DNA of 64,000 nucleotides from Apus apus. Lineage: Eukaryota > Chordata > Aves > Apodiformes > Apodidae. The stretch is taken from assembly GCF_020740795.1 (NCBI RefSeq), contig NC_067305.1:1116001-1180000 (forward strand). The letters run 5' to 3'. A model generated the notes under the pieces. The model saw only the letters and a program-made list of their open reading frames with translations, was not told the DNA's origin and searched no databases. Below, one piece after another: positions 47,507 to 58,932 of the stretch (positions within the stretch are counted from its first letter, which is position 1; the number at the start of each line of letters is the position of its first letter). The position numbers and the translations under genes were made by a program.

Positions 47507-50279
47507 CTGCATGGTGCTTTAACAGGATCTGGTGACCTGGCTCAACCCAGCCGCGGCTGGCTGATGCTGTGCATGGCAGACTGTATTAACCGGCTCGACC
47601 TTCCCCCCCTTCAGCAACAGAGAAACAAACAAAAAAAAATGACCGACAAAAAAAAAAAATCAAACAAAAAAAAAAAGGAAAAAAAAAAAGGAAAAAATCT
47701 GTAGAAAAGGAAAAAAAAAAGCCGTAAAAAAAAAAAGAAAAGAAAAAAATAATTCATGTTTTCCTAATTTGCACGAAATTTTCTACCACATGATGTGCCT
47801 TTGCCTTCGGAGACTAAGTATTACCGGACCCGATATCAGTGCGAGGGAGTCGCTGCATGCCCGGGGCTCCCGGGGGGCCGGGGGGGCCGGGGGCGGCCGC
47901 CCCCCCCTCGCCTCCTGCATGGCTTCTTCTCGGCCGGAAAAGTCCCTTTTCTCTCAATGATGATTATTATTATTTTTATTATTGCTATTTTTTAAGAGAT
48001 TTTCCCCCCCCCTTTCGGAAACGTCTTCCAGTTGGTAATAGCGACGCATCCTCTGCGCCAACACATCGGAATATGCAATAGCCGCTCGGGGGGGCCGGGG
48101 GGGTCGCGCCCCCCCCTTTGCTTTGCCTCTCTCTCTTCTTTTTCTTTTCTATTCTTTTTATTTGTTTTCCTTTTTTTTTTTTTTTTCCCCTTCCCTTTCG
48201 GGGGGTTTTCATTTCGGTTTTCTGCTCACAGCAACCAAAGGCAGTGAGGCGGGAGGCGGCAGGGACCCCCCCCCACCCCGGGACAGGAACACCTGCCCCC
48301 CACCCGCTCCCCCCCCGGGTCAGAGCTCCATCCCCCGCGTAGTGGTCGGGGGAACCCAGGCATCCGGGCACAGCTGGATGGACGAGGATGCGATCGGGGT
48401 CACCATGGGGGGGGACCAGGGATGGAGACACCCATGGCTGAGCCCTTGGAGGGGGGGGGGGGTCACAGCATCCCTTTCCCCCCCCCTAGGGGGACCCTCG
48501 CCTTTTCAATTGGTTTCCAGTGGGGCACAGGGCCGGGAGGGCTGAGCCCAGCTGCTCTCGTGACAGGAATGGAACCGTGTGAATGTAGCTGGGCCCCCCC
48601 CCACCCAGGGCTGGTGTCATGGGGGTCGCAGCCCCCTCCCCACCTCCATCCCCATCGGCTTCATCTTCGGGGGTCCGGCCGGTGCCGCAGGGAACGGGCC
48701 GAGTCCCGCAGGACAATGTCCCCTCCCGCTGTCCCTTTGCCTGTTCCCTGCTGCACCAACTGCTGAGCGGGGTCCCGACACAGCCAAAAAATCCAGATTT
48801 TGCCTTAAAACCCAAGCGTCCCGCAGGCCGGAGAGAGAAAGAGACAACCCCCGCCCCCCCCAGCTCCCCCTCCCCTGAGGCTGAGGACTGATGCGGGTCG
48901 TGACACCCATGGGCGGGTGGCACCGCGTGTCACTGCTGCTTTGTAATGAAGAAACGTCGTCGTCAGCATTTTTTTTTAATTTTATTTTTTTGTGTGTGTA
49001 TCCAAAAGTATTAGTAGGGGATGGGGGGGGAGGAGGGGGGTTGTGTCCCCGATATCCCGCCGGGGTGTCGCCCACCGGTTTCTCGGGGGGTCCCACAGGG
49101 CGGGGGAACATCCTTGGGTGACTCTTCTTGATGCAAGGTGCAGTATTGATTTCTGCAAGGACAATGCAAGGCGGGGAGCGGGGGGGGGGGGGGGGGGGGG
49201 AGACAGCACAAAAATGGAATTGAAACAAAACCAAAACAAACAAAAAGAAAACGAAGGAAGAGAGAAAATCGGGGAGGGGAAGGAAATTTTTAAAGGAAAT
49301 AATTTTTAAAAGGGGTTTTAAGGCTAGAAAAGTCTCAGCTCAAAGCAAAAAAAAAAGCATTTCTCAGTGGTGACAGTGACAGCCAGCGGGGGGGGGGGGG
49401 GCGGGGGGCACCGGGGCGGCCCCCCCGCCCCAGCCCCCTGCGACCGTGGGGCCGGGGGCAGGCGAGAGGCGCTGGCGTCCCTCGGGCCTGGACCCCCCGC
49501 CCCCAGGAAGCCCCCGGCCCCCCAGGGGCACCGGCTGGGGTCCCCCTCCACCCCCCTTTTGCTGCCTTCCCCCCCGCCATCAACCCGGGGCCCACAGCGC
49601 GCCTGGCCGGGCTGCACCCGCGGCCCCCCCAAAACCCGCCCTCGGCAAGAAAAGCACCTTAAAACATGTTTAAAAAAGGCAAAAAAAAATCAACTCGACG
49701 CGCCCTCCCCTAACCTGGAGGGAGGCAGCGGGGGGGGGGGGGGGGGGGGGGTGTCGGGCCGGGGCCTTTCCCTTGGGGGTCCGGGGAGTCCCCAGCACCC
49801 CCGGGGTTTTTGCACTGCTCCCCCCGACACCCACCACTCCGGGGCCGCATCTCCCCCCCCCCCGGCTCTGCCCAAAGGGAATATGCAAACTCCCCCCCAC
49901 GGGACCCCTCCATGGGGGACACCGCTCACGCGGGGACAGGGGGGGACCACCACTAATTTTTTACTATGTTTATTTTTTTAATTGTTCTCCCTAATTTTAT
50001 TTTTTTTTTCCTCCCCCCGCGGCCTCTGGGCTCGGTGATCGGGGTGAGAGCAAAGCCGGGGCGAGGGGGGTGTCCCGTTATCCCTGGGGATGCTCCAGGG
50101 GGGGGATCCCGGCAGGATGCGGGGGTTCGTGGGGGGGACATGGAGGGGGGGTCCGCTCGACAATCACCGCGCCCGGGGCTCCCGCGGGGGTTTCATGCAC
50201 TACAGTCTCTCCTAGAGGGTTTTTAGTCGGGCTCGTCGGCTTAAAAAGAATTAGTTTAAAATAGTCCTTGTGACCTATA

Positions 50280-50285
50280 AATAAA
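50280..50285 (+). terminator. NFIC: Polyadenylation signal candidate (AATAAA)
   Basis: CTATAAATAAAATATT is followed by an A-run, with (TA)n sequence beginning about 35 bases later. It is a plausible middle or distal NFIC poly(A) site. Confidence 0.35.
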
Positions 50286-50317
50286 ATATTAAAAGAAAAA
50301 AAAAAATAACCTGTACA

Positions 50318-50478
50318 TATATATATATATCTCTCTCCACATATATATATATGGGGCTGCAGGGACCGGAGGTGGGCGCGGGTCCCTGCGGGCTGACAAC
50401 ACAGTTAAGGTACTTTAAAGCGCAAAGGAATATATATATATATATATATATATAAAATTCCCTATATATATATATATG
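50318..50478. repeat. Clustered (TA)n arrays with hairpin potential
   Basis: Four (TA)n tracts lie at about 50318-50330, 50341-50352, 50430-50454 and 50463-50478. The third sits between GGAAT (50427) and ATTCC (50457-50461), so the RNA could fold into a long A-U hairpin. Confidence 0.85.
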
Positions 50479-51433
50479 TCTTGTTTGTTGTTGTTTTGTT
50501 TCTGGGGTTTTTTTTGTTGTTGTTGTTTGGGGGTTTTTTTTGTGTTTTGTTTGTTTGTTTGTTTTGGTTTTTGTACTATGAGTTTGGAATTGCTGCTTTT
50601 GTGTCCCCCGGGCTCCCGCCGCCGGCTGGGGTGGGCAGCACCTCTGGGTGCCCCCCCGCCCGCCCCCCCCCCCCCCTTCCCCAAATCCCTGCAGCCCCCC
50701 CGGGCAAAGAGCGGCAAAAGGAGAGAAACCGCCCCAAAAAGGCGTCGAGGCGGCAGCCGGTGGGACCACGACTCAGACCCATACCAAAAATCCCGCCGCA
50801 GGTGCCTCCGCGCCGCCGGCTGCCCTCGCCCGCCTTTTCGGGGGGTATCTCCCACCCCCCCACACACACACCCCCCCCCAAACACGGGGCGCGGGGGGTG
50901 CCCCCTCCCTCGCAGTTATATTTTACTAGTTAGCCGGATTCTCGCTTCTCGCTTGCCGCAGCCGTTACACCCGCCGAGCGCACCAGGGCTGCGAGCCGGG
51001 GCTGGGACCACCCCCCCCGGCCGTGCCCCCCCCGGGCCCTGCATGACGACCCCCCCGCCCCTCCCCGAGCCCCCCGCTCGCCTCCCTGGTGCTTCACGAT
51101 ATTTGATTATTACCATTTACGCAGCCATTACCGATAGTCGCCGCTCCTGCCTACATACCAGTTACTGACCGTGACTATGGATTTGGGTTTTATTTCTTTT
51201 TGTTCGTTTTGGGCTTTTTCTTGTTGTTTTTTTTTTGTTTGTTTGTTTTGTTTTTAATTTTTGTCGGCTTTTTCGTTTTTTTTGTTTTGTTTTGTTTTTC
51301 TCTCCCCCTCCCTTATGCAAAAAAGAGAAAAAGAGACAAAAAAAAGAAGAAAAAAAAAACAAAAAAGGAAAAAAAACCTGACATACACACAAAAAAAAGA
51401 TTAAAAAAGAAAAGGAAAAAAAAAAAGACAAAA

Positions 51434-51439
51434 AATAAA
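51434..51439 (+). terminator. NFIC: Polyadenylation signal candidate (AATAAA), distal
   Basis: AATAAA lies in an A-rich region with nearby TGTA and ATTAAAC. Ordinary GC-rich intergenic sequence begins right after it, so this may be the distal end of NFIC. Confidence 0.4.
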
Positions 51440-52260
51440 AAAATGTATAAAAATTAAACAAGCTATGCTTCAACTCCAGCCCGCCTCCGCCCTTCCTTCG
51501 CTGCCCCCCGGGGAAACTGAGGCACAACACCCGGCCTGGGAAGGAGCCGGGTGTCCCAGCTGGGAGGGACTGGGTGGACTGGAGCAGAGCTGTGCCAGGC
51601 AGTGGGTGCCCATCACCCCAGGAAGAGTGTGCCCACCAAGGGTGCTCTTGGCCCGGATGGGGAGGGTGGCTGAGCCGGCAGCAGCGCCCCTGGGGGGACC
51701 CGCACCCCACTCGGGGGGCGGTGGGAGGTGGGGCTGGGGTGACGGGGGAGGGAGGGAACACGCGGGAGTGAGGACACGGGTGCAGTCGTGGGCTCACTTG
51801 GGCACACAGCGCTGCTGCCTCCTCTGCATCATCACCTCGTGCATGTGACATCATCGGCTGCATGACGTCATTGCCCTCACCCGCGTGGCCTCGTGTGCCG
51901 ACGCTCTGCAGCACCCTTTGTTGCCGTCCTGAAGTGCTGCTCAGGACACCCCCCCGGGCAGGCCCCAGAGCCTGGTGACACCCGCGGGTGCCCAGTGCGC
52001 GGTCCCCGCTGCGGGGCAGGACGCCTGGGTCAGGGCACAGCGACGGGGCTGCGCAGCCGCTCTCCGCCGTGCTGGTGTCACTGAGGCCCGGTAGTTTGTC
52101 GCATCCCAGGAGCCCCACAGTGTCCCTGTCTCTGTGGCCCCTGGGGGCGCCCCCGCACCCCACCCTCGGGCCCCATCCTGGGGGTGCAGAGCCCGGGGAA
52201 CAGCCCCACGCTCCCAGCACGGTGACACCAGACACGTGACACCAGGGCAGGTTGGGGACC

Positions 52261-52266
52261 TTTACT
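52261..52266 (-). terminator. SMIM24: Polyadenylation signal candidate of SMIM24 (AGTAAA)
   Basis: TTTACT on the + strand is the variant hexamer AGTAAA on the - strand, about 275 bp past the SMIM24 stop. No AATAAA lies between. Confidence 0.45.
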
Positions 52267-52540
52267 AGGGTACAGCCGGGGACATCCGCTCCCACGGACG
52301 CGATGCCCCGCGGCGGGAGCGGGGGGGTCCCTGCTTCTGGCCCCGCCTCCCACCCTCCCCGTCCCACTCCGGCGGGCAGCTGATCCGTGCCGGGTCTTGG
52401 TGGCAGCCACGGCCCGGCCCGCCCGGTGGCGGTTCCGCAAAACCCGGCTCGGATCCGCGCCCCGCGGAGCGGACTGAGGGTGCGGCGGCGACGGGGCGTC
52501 CCCAGAGCCGGGTCTCGGGGGGCGGGGGACGGGTACCCCC

Positions 52541-53676
52541 TCAGAGCGGCGTTGCTTTGCTCCGCTCCGCGCCGTCGCTCTCCTCGTCGCTCTCCTTCTC
52601 AGCCGCCGGGTTGACACGGCCAGTGCGCTCCAGCCTGGGGAGGCAGTGGGGCAGCGGTGGGGTGAGGGGACACCCCCGGCACAAGGGCACCCCGGGTCAC
52701 GTATGGCACCGCCAGAACCACACATGGCACCGCCGGCAGGTGACCATCCCTAGGGGACAATCGAGGCCCAGCCTAGGGGTGCGGTTCCAGCCCCGCACTG
52801 CCCGGCCGTGGTACCTGCTGATCCCCGGGGTCTCCTGGAGGCCGTTCTGCTTCCTGCGGGGGGACAGGGGGTGAGCAGTGCCCGGGGACAGCCCCACCCC
52901 CCGCAGCGCCCTGCTCCCAGCTGGGGGCACAGCCGGCCCCTGCAGCCCCCGGGCGGGTGCAGGATGTGTCCCCTCCCGCTGACCCACCTGCGCATCCTGA
53001 CCCGCCAGAGCCGGTTGGCCAGGAGGAGCACGAAGACGATGAAGAGGAAGACAACGACAGCCGTGAGGCCAATGAGCCAGGGCTGCAGCTCCTTGGGGCC
53101 GGTGCCTGCGTGGCAGGGGGATGGGGACAGGGATAGAGATGGGGACGGGGACAGGGACAGGGATGGGGACAGAGATAGGAACGAGGATGGCTTCAGGGCA
53201 ACCCCATCCTGCAGGGGACGGGACCTCCCCCCCATTCCATGGCACAGGGAATTGTGTGGGTTGTGGACACAGGCTGTGCTGAGCCTGGCACCAGGGGACA
53301 CTGGGGGACATTGGCAGGTGGTCATGGCCACACCCTCCCCACTGTCGCTTGGGTGCTGAGAAAGCCACACAGCCCAGCACATCCCCAGTAGAGCACAGGG
53401 GTGTCTGGCACAGTGGGGGACATGGGGGACAGCAGGAAGGTGCCCCTTTCTGCTCTGCCCCAAAATGATGCCTGCTGTGGCTCTGGGACGGACTGGTCCT
53501 ACTGGGAAGGTCTGCCAGGAGCTGCTCCAACACCCTGGATGGGTCACATGGGTATGGGGGGGGGTGGGGATACAGGGGATTGGGGGGCACTGGGAGCACC
53601 TACCAGCCTGTCCCTGGACGGTGGTGACAAGGATGAGCAGAAGCAGGAGCGAGAGGGGCTGTGAGCCCCTCACCAT
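52541..53676 (-). CDS. SMIM24: Small integral membrane protein 24 (4 coding exons)
   Basis: The - strand exons are 53604-53676, 52988-53105, 52815-52853 and 52541-52634, all with GT-AG introns and matching phases. They give 107 residues, against 130 in human. Residues 1-24 are a signal peptide ([19 protein letters not shown] and on), followed by a short ectodomain. The membrane helix at about 35-54 ([19 protein letters not shown] then LANRLW) matches human [20 protein letters not shown] and LANRLW. A charged cytoplasmic tail ([20 protein letters not shown]) follows. An in-frame ATG 11 codons upstream (53709) is possible, but the chosen start gives the better signal peptide. Its place between NFIC and DOHH is as in human. 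The molecular function is not established. Confidence 0.88.
53117..53185. repeat. (GGGACA)n-like repeat in a SMIM24 intron
   Basis: Imperfect 6-mers GGGACA/GGGATA run for about 70 bp between SMIM24 exons 1 and 2. They make the spurious Ser/Pro/Val frames of the - strand. Confidence 0.8.
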
Positions 53677-53801
53677 TTTGGGGCAGAGGCTGGCAGCAGG
53701 CTGGGGCATGGTCAGGTCCTGCACCCCCAGGTGGGCTCCTCTCCTCCCCACTGCCAGGCTGAGGGCAGGGACTGCTCTCTGCACCTGGGGCCAAGGGGCA
53801 G

Positions 53802-53809
53802 CTTTTATT
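53802..53809 (-). promoter_or_regulatory. SMIM24: TATA-like element upstream of SMIM24
   Basis: On the - strand the sequence reads AATAAAAG, about 130 bases before the start codon. It would place transcription start near 53778 with a 5' UTR of about 100 nt. This fits a tissue-restricted gene without a CpG island, but it is inferred from the motif and spacing only. Confidence 0.4.
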
Positions 53810-53829
53810 GGGCTCAAGAGGACAATTGC

Positions 53830-55160
53830 CACCAAGTGCCATGGCAACGCGACTCCCATAACCCCGGAGAGGCAGCACCTCTCCCTGGGCTCAGCCACCA
53901 GCAGGCTGTGACACCCAGAGGCCACCACCCTGGGGACCATGGCCATACCCTGTGCCCAGGCCTGGGGTCCACCTCTGGGGTGGGCAGGGCAAGTGGGGGG
54001 AGGCAGGGATGGTTGGAGGGACAGATGGATATGTGGGTGGGTGGATGGGTGGGTGGATGGATGGAAGGAGGGAGAGACAGATGGACAGAAAGATGGGTGG
54101 ATGGGTGGGTGTTTGGAGAGACAGAGAGATGGGTGGTTGAGTGGATGGAAGGATGGTAGGAGGGAGAGGAGGAGGGTGGAAAAACAGATGGGTGAGTGGG
54201 TAGCTAGATGGATGGACACACAGAGGGGTGGACAGATGGGTGGAGAGAAGGACAGACAGATGGGCAGCCGTACAGAGGAGCACCCACCCTGCCTGCTGCC
54301 CTGTCCCCTCTGCCCATGAGACACCACACCCTGTCCCTGCTGAGGCAGACCCAGGCTGGGGTCCCAGTCCCATGCACATGGCCCCCCACCCTGCCACCTT
54401 GGGATGGGGCAGGGGACAGTTCCAGCCACCCCGGACCCTCACCCAGGCCCAGGCCAGCTGGGCCACAGCTGCAACTGCTGGTGCCAGTGGGACCCCACCA
54501 CATGCCCAGGGAGCGCCCAGGCACCACGAAGACAGAAATGTGACAGGAGCTGGCTTCTCTGCTCCACCTCACAGCCTCTGTTCACAGGGGACAGGAGAAA
54601 GTGAGGCATGGTATGGCCAGTGGCACCCCAGGGATGGACCACTCTGCCCATGGCGATTCCCCAGGGGGTAAAGAAGGAGCCTGGGGACATGGCCTCCACT
54701 GGATGGATGGGGATGGGGGTCCAGCCCCAGCCAGGGTTTAAGCCAGGGGATGGAGGTCCATACTACACAGCCCTCAACCCCAGTGCCTCCACTCAGAGCC
54801 CAAGTGGGGCTTTGCCCCCAAGTCTGCCTTTGGGGGCACCAGTGGATGGGGTGGGGGCAACAGCCTGGCAGCATCTGGGCACTGAGGGGGCCAGCAGGGG
54901 TGAATTCCACCAGCATGCAGCATCTATCTGTCTGTCCCTCCCCAGATGGCTGCACAGGGGCCTCCCCATGAGCATGTGTGTCCGTGCTTCCCTGGACACA
55001 TGTGTGCACCCATGTCCCCTGCACCCACACCTGGAGTTTGCCCCCACACCAGGGGTTTGCACCCCTGAGCACCCACCTGTACATACCCACAGGTGTGCCC
55101 CTGCATGCATGTCCCTCCCCACGCACATGCACCTGTCCCCAGGCAAAAATCGGGGTGTCG
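53830..55160. other. Intergenic region between SMIM24 and the next small membrane gene
   Basis: No gene is supported here. A degenerate GGAT/GATG-GGAGGGA tetramer-like repeat occupies 54014-54275. The rest is GC-rich unique sequence. Confidence 0.7.
54014..54275. repeat. Degenerate (GGAT)n/(GGTGGAT)n repeat
   Basis: There are about 260 bp of GGATGGATG, GGTGGGTGGAT and GGAGGGAGAGACAGATGG units in changing order upstream of SMIM24. Confidence 0.9.
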
Positions 55161-55178
55161 CAGCCCACACCTGGCTCC

Positions 55179-55184
55179 TTTATT
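55179..55184 (-). terminator. Polyadenylation signal (AATAAA) of the 157-aa membrane-protein gene
   Basis: AATAAA on the - strand lies 167 bp past the stop codon at 55351, at a normal distance for a short 3' UTR. Confidence 0.65.
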
Positions 55185-55350
55185 GGGGAGTGCAACCACA
55201 GCCCTGAGACCAGTGCAGGGGACTGTACCCAGGGGGGTGAATCCACTTGCCAGCACCAGGCAGCAGCCACACACACACCTGGGGCCGGGGGCTGTGCTGC
55301 AACCCAAGGGCCAGACGTGGCTGGGGGGAGGCAGGGAGATCCCCCCAGGC

Positions 55351-56116
<766 letters not shown>

Positions 56117-56535
56117 CTAATCTGGGCACAGCCCCGGCAGGTCAGCCCCGGGGTCACCAGCGAGCCCTGACAGGGATCAGGGTCCCCACATCTGCCCTTC
56201 TGGCAGCAGAACAGGGATCTCCATCACCCTGGGAACAGGGAATCATCCACAGCTGGAGAACTCCCAAAGGCAGGGATGGGAAGAGATGCCCCGAGGTCCC
56301 CTCCTCTCCTCCCCCCAGCCTGGTTAAATCCCTCGGCGAGGCCCTGGATCCCCCAGCAGATGGTGTGAAATCCCGGCAGCAGAGCCCTGTGCCCTGCCCT
56401 GTCCCGGGGAACACGCTGCCCTCTGAGTCAGGAGGGGACGGGCAGGGGGAACCTAGGGGCTCCAAAGGGGTCCCCTTTGCTGCGCCGAATCCCACGGTGA
56501 GAGGCTGTTACGGCCCCGGAGCCTGGCGTCAGTCA

Positions 56536-56850
56536 CTGCGGGCAGCACCCCCCTGCCCAGCACCCCAAAGCCCAGCACCCCGCTGCCCAGCACCCCACAG
56601 CCCGGCACTCCACGGCCCAGCCCCCAAAGCCCAGCCCCCCAAAGCCCAGCCCCCACAGCCCAGCACCCCACAGCCCAGCCCCCAAAGCCCAGCCCCCCAC
56701 AGCCCAGCACCCCGCAGCCCAGCACCCCGCAGCCCAGCCCCCAAAGCCCAGCCCCCAAAGCCCAGCCCCCACAGCCCAGCACCCCAAAGCCCAGCACCCC
56801 AAAGCCCAGCACCCCAAAGCCCAGCCCCCACAGCCCAGCACCCCGCTGCC
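56536..56850. repeat. Minisatellite, CAGCCCAGCACCCCA unit
   Basis: There are about 315 bp of head-to-tail 10-11-bp copies such as AAAGCCCAGCC and ACAGCCCAGCACCCC. The copies alternate AAAG and ACAG variants in blocks. The glycine/alanine/leucine open frames on the - strand across it are artefacts. Confidence 0.92.
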
Positions 56851-58020
56851 CAGCGTCACTCCGAGGAGGAGCAGCCCAGAGGGGCACAGGCAGCTCCCCA
56901 GTGCAGTGCCCTCTGCACCAGGAGGGAACAGGATTTGGCCTAGACCAGCAGCAGCCTTGGGACAAAAAACCAAACCCTGAACTCCCCCTCAGGGTGGACT
57001 GGCCAGGGAGGGATGAAGGTGCCAAGTCCAGGCTCAGCACCCTGGCTCTACCCCACCCCCGGCAGACATCCCAGCTCTGCTGCACCCAGGTCTGCCCTGA
57101 CCAGATCCTGGCCACAAAAATGCCAATTTCATTCCAATTTGGGCTCAAAAGGTATTTGGGGGAGCAGAGGCAAACGCTGGCACAGACTGACTTGGAAACA
57201 AGCCTGCACAGTCCGAGTGGATCATCTGTGGAAAAGCTGGAAGAGCAGAGAACAAGAGCTGGAGCAGCCAGGGCAAGGACAGATGCAGTGACAAACACGA
57301 GGGACACGCTGGCAGTGCCAAAGGCTGCGCCCCATTATAGTCCTGGTAGACACCAGTAAAGACACCAGTAACATGGCAAGGGAAAAATGGCACGGCCCAC
57401 CACCCTGCCCCATTGCCTGCAGGGACCAAGGGGGTACAGAGACACCCCAGAGCTTCTGGAGCCAGCTGGGTCCTGCCTGTCACCCAGCGGCCACAGAGGG
57501 TGAAGGACAGGGGGCAAGGAGCTGCTGACTCCAAAACGGTGTGAAAACATCAGGTCTTTGTCTCCCGTGCTGAGGGATAGAGGGTGGGTGACCCAGGGTG
57601 GCTCCAGCCACAGCACCCAGGTCTGACTTCCAGTAAGTGTGCACAGGTGACCAGAATTGACCATGACTCCAACAAAACCCTTCATGGGGTTCTGAACTGG
57701 GTCAGACTGGGCTGGGGCCGGAGCTCCCTGGCTGAGCTGCATCCCCAGGCACTGGAAACACCAAACCAGCCCCAGCAGAGGCTTTAGGGACTAAGAGAAC
57801 TGAGCCCAGGAGTGACTCGCAGGGAGACTCTGGCCAAGGCAAAGAGCCCTATGAGCAGGTGCAGCCCCCATGGTGCAGTGGGACCCCCCCCAGGCCCCTC
57901 TACTGGGCAGCACCATGAGGCACCCCATGGGCAATGCTTGCCCTCCTGCCCGGGCCTCCTGTGGGGAGGGGGGTTTTACCCTGTGCCATCAGGGACCCTA
58001 TCCTGAGCTCCCTCCTCCCA

Positions 58021-58085
58021 TTATAGTTGGACTCGATGATCATAAAAGTCTTTTCCAACTAGAATTATTCTGCTCTATGATTCTC
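58021..58085 (+). mobile_element. CR1 LINE 3'-end fragment
   Basis: GTTGGACTCGATGATCATAA, then TCTTTTCCAACTAGAATTAT and CTCTATGATTCT, match the last about 60 bp of avian CR1 (GTTGGACT-GATGATCTT...CCAAC...ATTCTATGATTCT). Only the 3' end is left, as is usual for 5'-truncated CR1, and it is diverged. It lies less than 100 bp past the DOHH poly(A) signal and is the main evidence for an avian genome. Confidence 0.85.
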
Positions 58086-58180
58086 TTACGGCAGCCCCAG
58101 GCAGTGCTGGGTGCACCCCCCCTACCCAGGCAAGGGCTAAACCACAACTCGACTCAGGCAGGAGCTCCCTCCACCAGTGC

Positions 58181-58186
58181 TTTATT
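58181..58186 (-). terminator. DOHH: Polyadenylation signal of DOHH (AATAAA)
   Basis: TTTATT on the + strand is AATAAA on the - strand, 750 bp past the DOHH stop. It is the first consensus hexamer seen in the 3' flank. Confidence 0.6.
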
Positions 58187-58932
58187 CCCTGCCAGCCCCC
58201 CTGTGCCCACGCCAGGCTGCCCGGGGGGGGTTGGGTGCTTGGCAAGGGCAGCAGACAGCAGCCTCAGCCCTCCCAGGTCTGGTTAAAAGGAGGGGAAAGT
58301 CCAGACAGGTTCTGCCTCACCCTGTAAGCCCTAATGGCAGCACCATTCCCTGCAGAAAGACAAAACACAGCCAAATCTTCTAAGCTTTGCCACAAAACAA
58401 CCCCCATCCCAGGGCAAAGGCTGCTGCAAGCAGAACCCCTGCCTGCCCTGACAGGAGAGGCCAAACCCACCACAGAGGTGAGGAGGGACCCGGCTCAGCA
58501 CCAGCACCAAGGGCTATTTCAAGGCATCACACCTATCAGAGCCAGTGCCCAAAACCAGCCCTGGCCCCCAGCAAAGCTCAGGTGAGGCAAATGGAGCCGT
58601 TTCACCCTGAGCTACCACAGCAGCACCAGCCCAGAGCAGCCCCAGGCCCCACGTAGCTGCAACAGGCCCCGGCGTGCGGAGCGGTGCCCACCTGCTCCAA
58701 GCCCTGAGCCAGGCTGCGGGCAGGCAGTGCTGGTCCTGGCAGGGGAAAAGGGGCAGATCCAGGAAATAAGGGGTGGTGGGGAGGGGGGACAAGTAGCAGC
58801 TCAGCCTGGATTTGGAAAGAAGGCAACTATAATTGTGCCAGAGAGCAAATCCACTTCCTTCTCCACCAGGCATGGATCCACGTCGAGGGCGCTGGCCGTG
58901 CAAACGCAGCGGGGGGGGGAGCTCAGCAGGGC

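Larger units (their letters stand above)
45216..51470 (+). other. NFIC: Probable NFIC 3' untranslated region
   Basis: The sequence after the stop is not GC-rich intron-like. It has repeated A-rich and purine-rich tracts (45360-45570, 46455-46545, 47205-47370, 47455-47500, 47620-47750), poly-G runs near 46290-46400, 49180-49200, 49388-49401 and 49731-49751, and (TA)n arrays at 50318-50478. A GCACTTT heptamer, a miR-17-family type seed match, is at 46435. Mammalian NFIC has a multi-kilobase 3' UTR. The end is uncertain: AATAAA words lie at 47501, 50280 and 51434. The next gene on the - strand ends near 52.26 kb. Confidence 0.55.

Noticed and set aside
51162-52367. 401-residue - strand frame
   Set aside because: It runs from GC-rich sequence into poly-T/A-rich DNA at the NFIC 3' end. 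It has lysine and phenylalanine runs and no homology that I recognise.
52750-54429. 559-residue - strand frame covering SMIM24 exons 1 and 2
   Set aside because: Most of it is intron and tetranucleotide repeat read through. Only the pieces at 52988-53105 and 53604-53676 are real exons.
56453-57307. Gly/Ala/Leu/Trp-rich - strand frames, collagen- or silk-like
   Set aside because: They are translations of the 10-11-bp minisatellite at 56536-56850.
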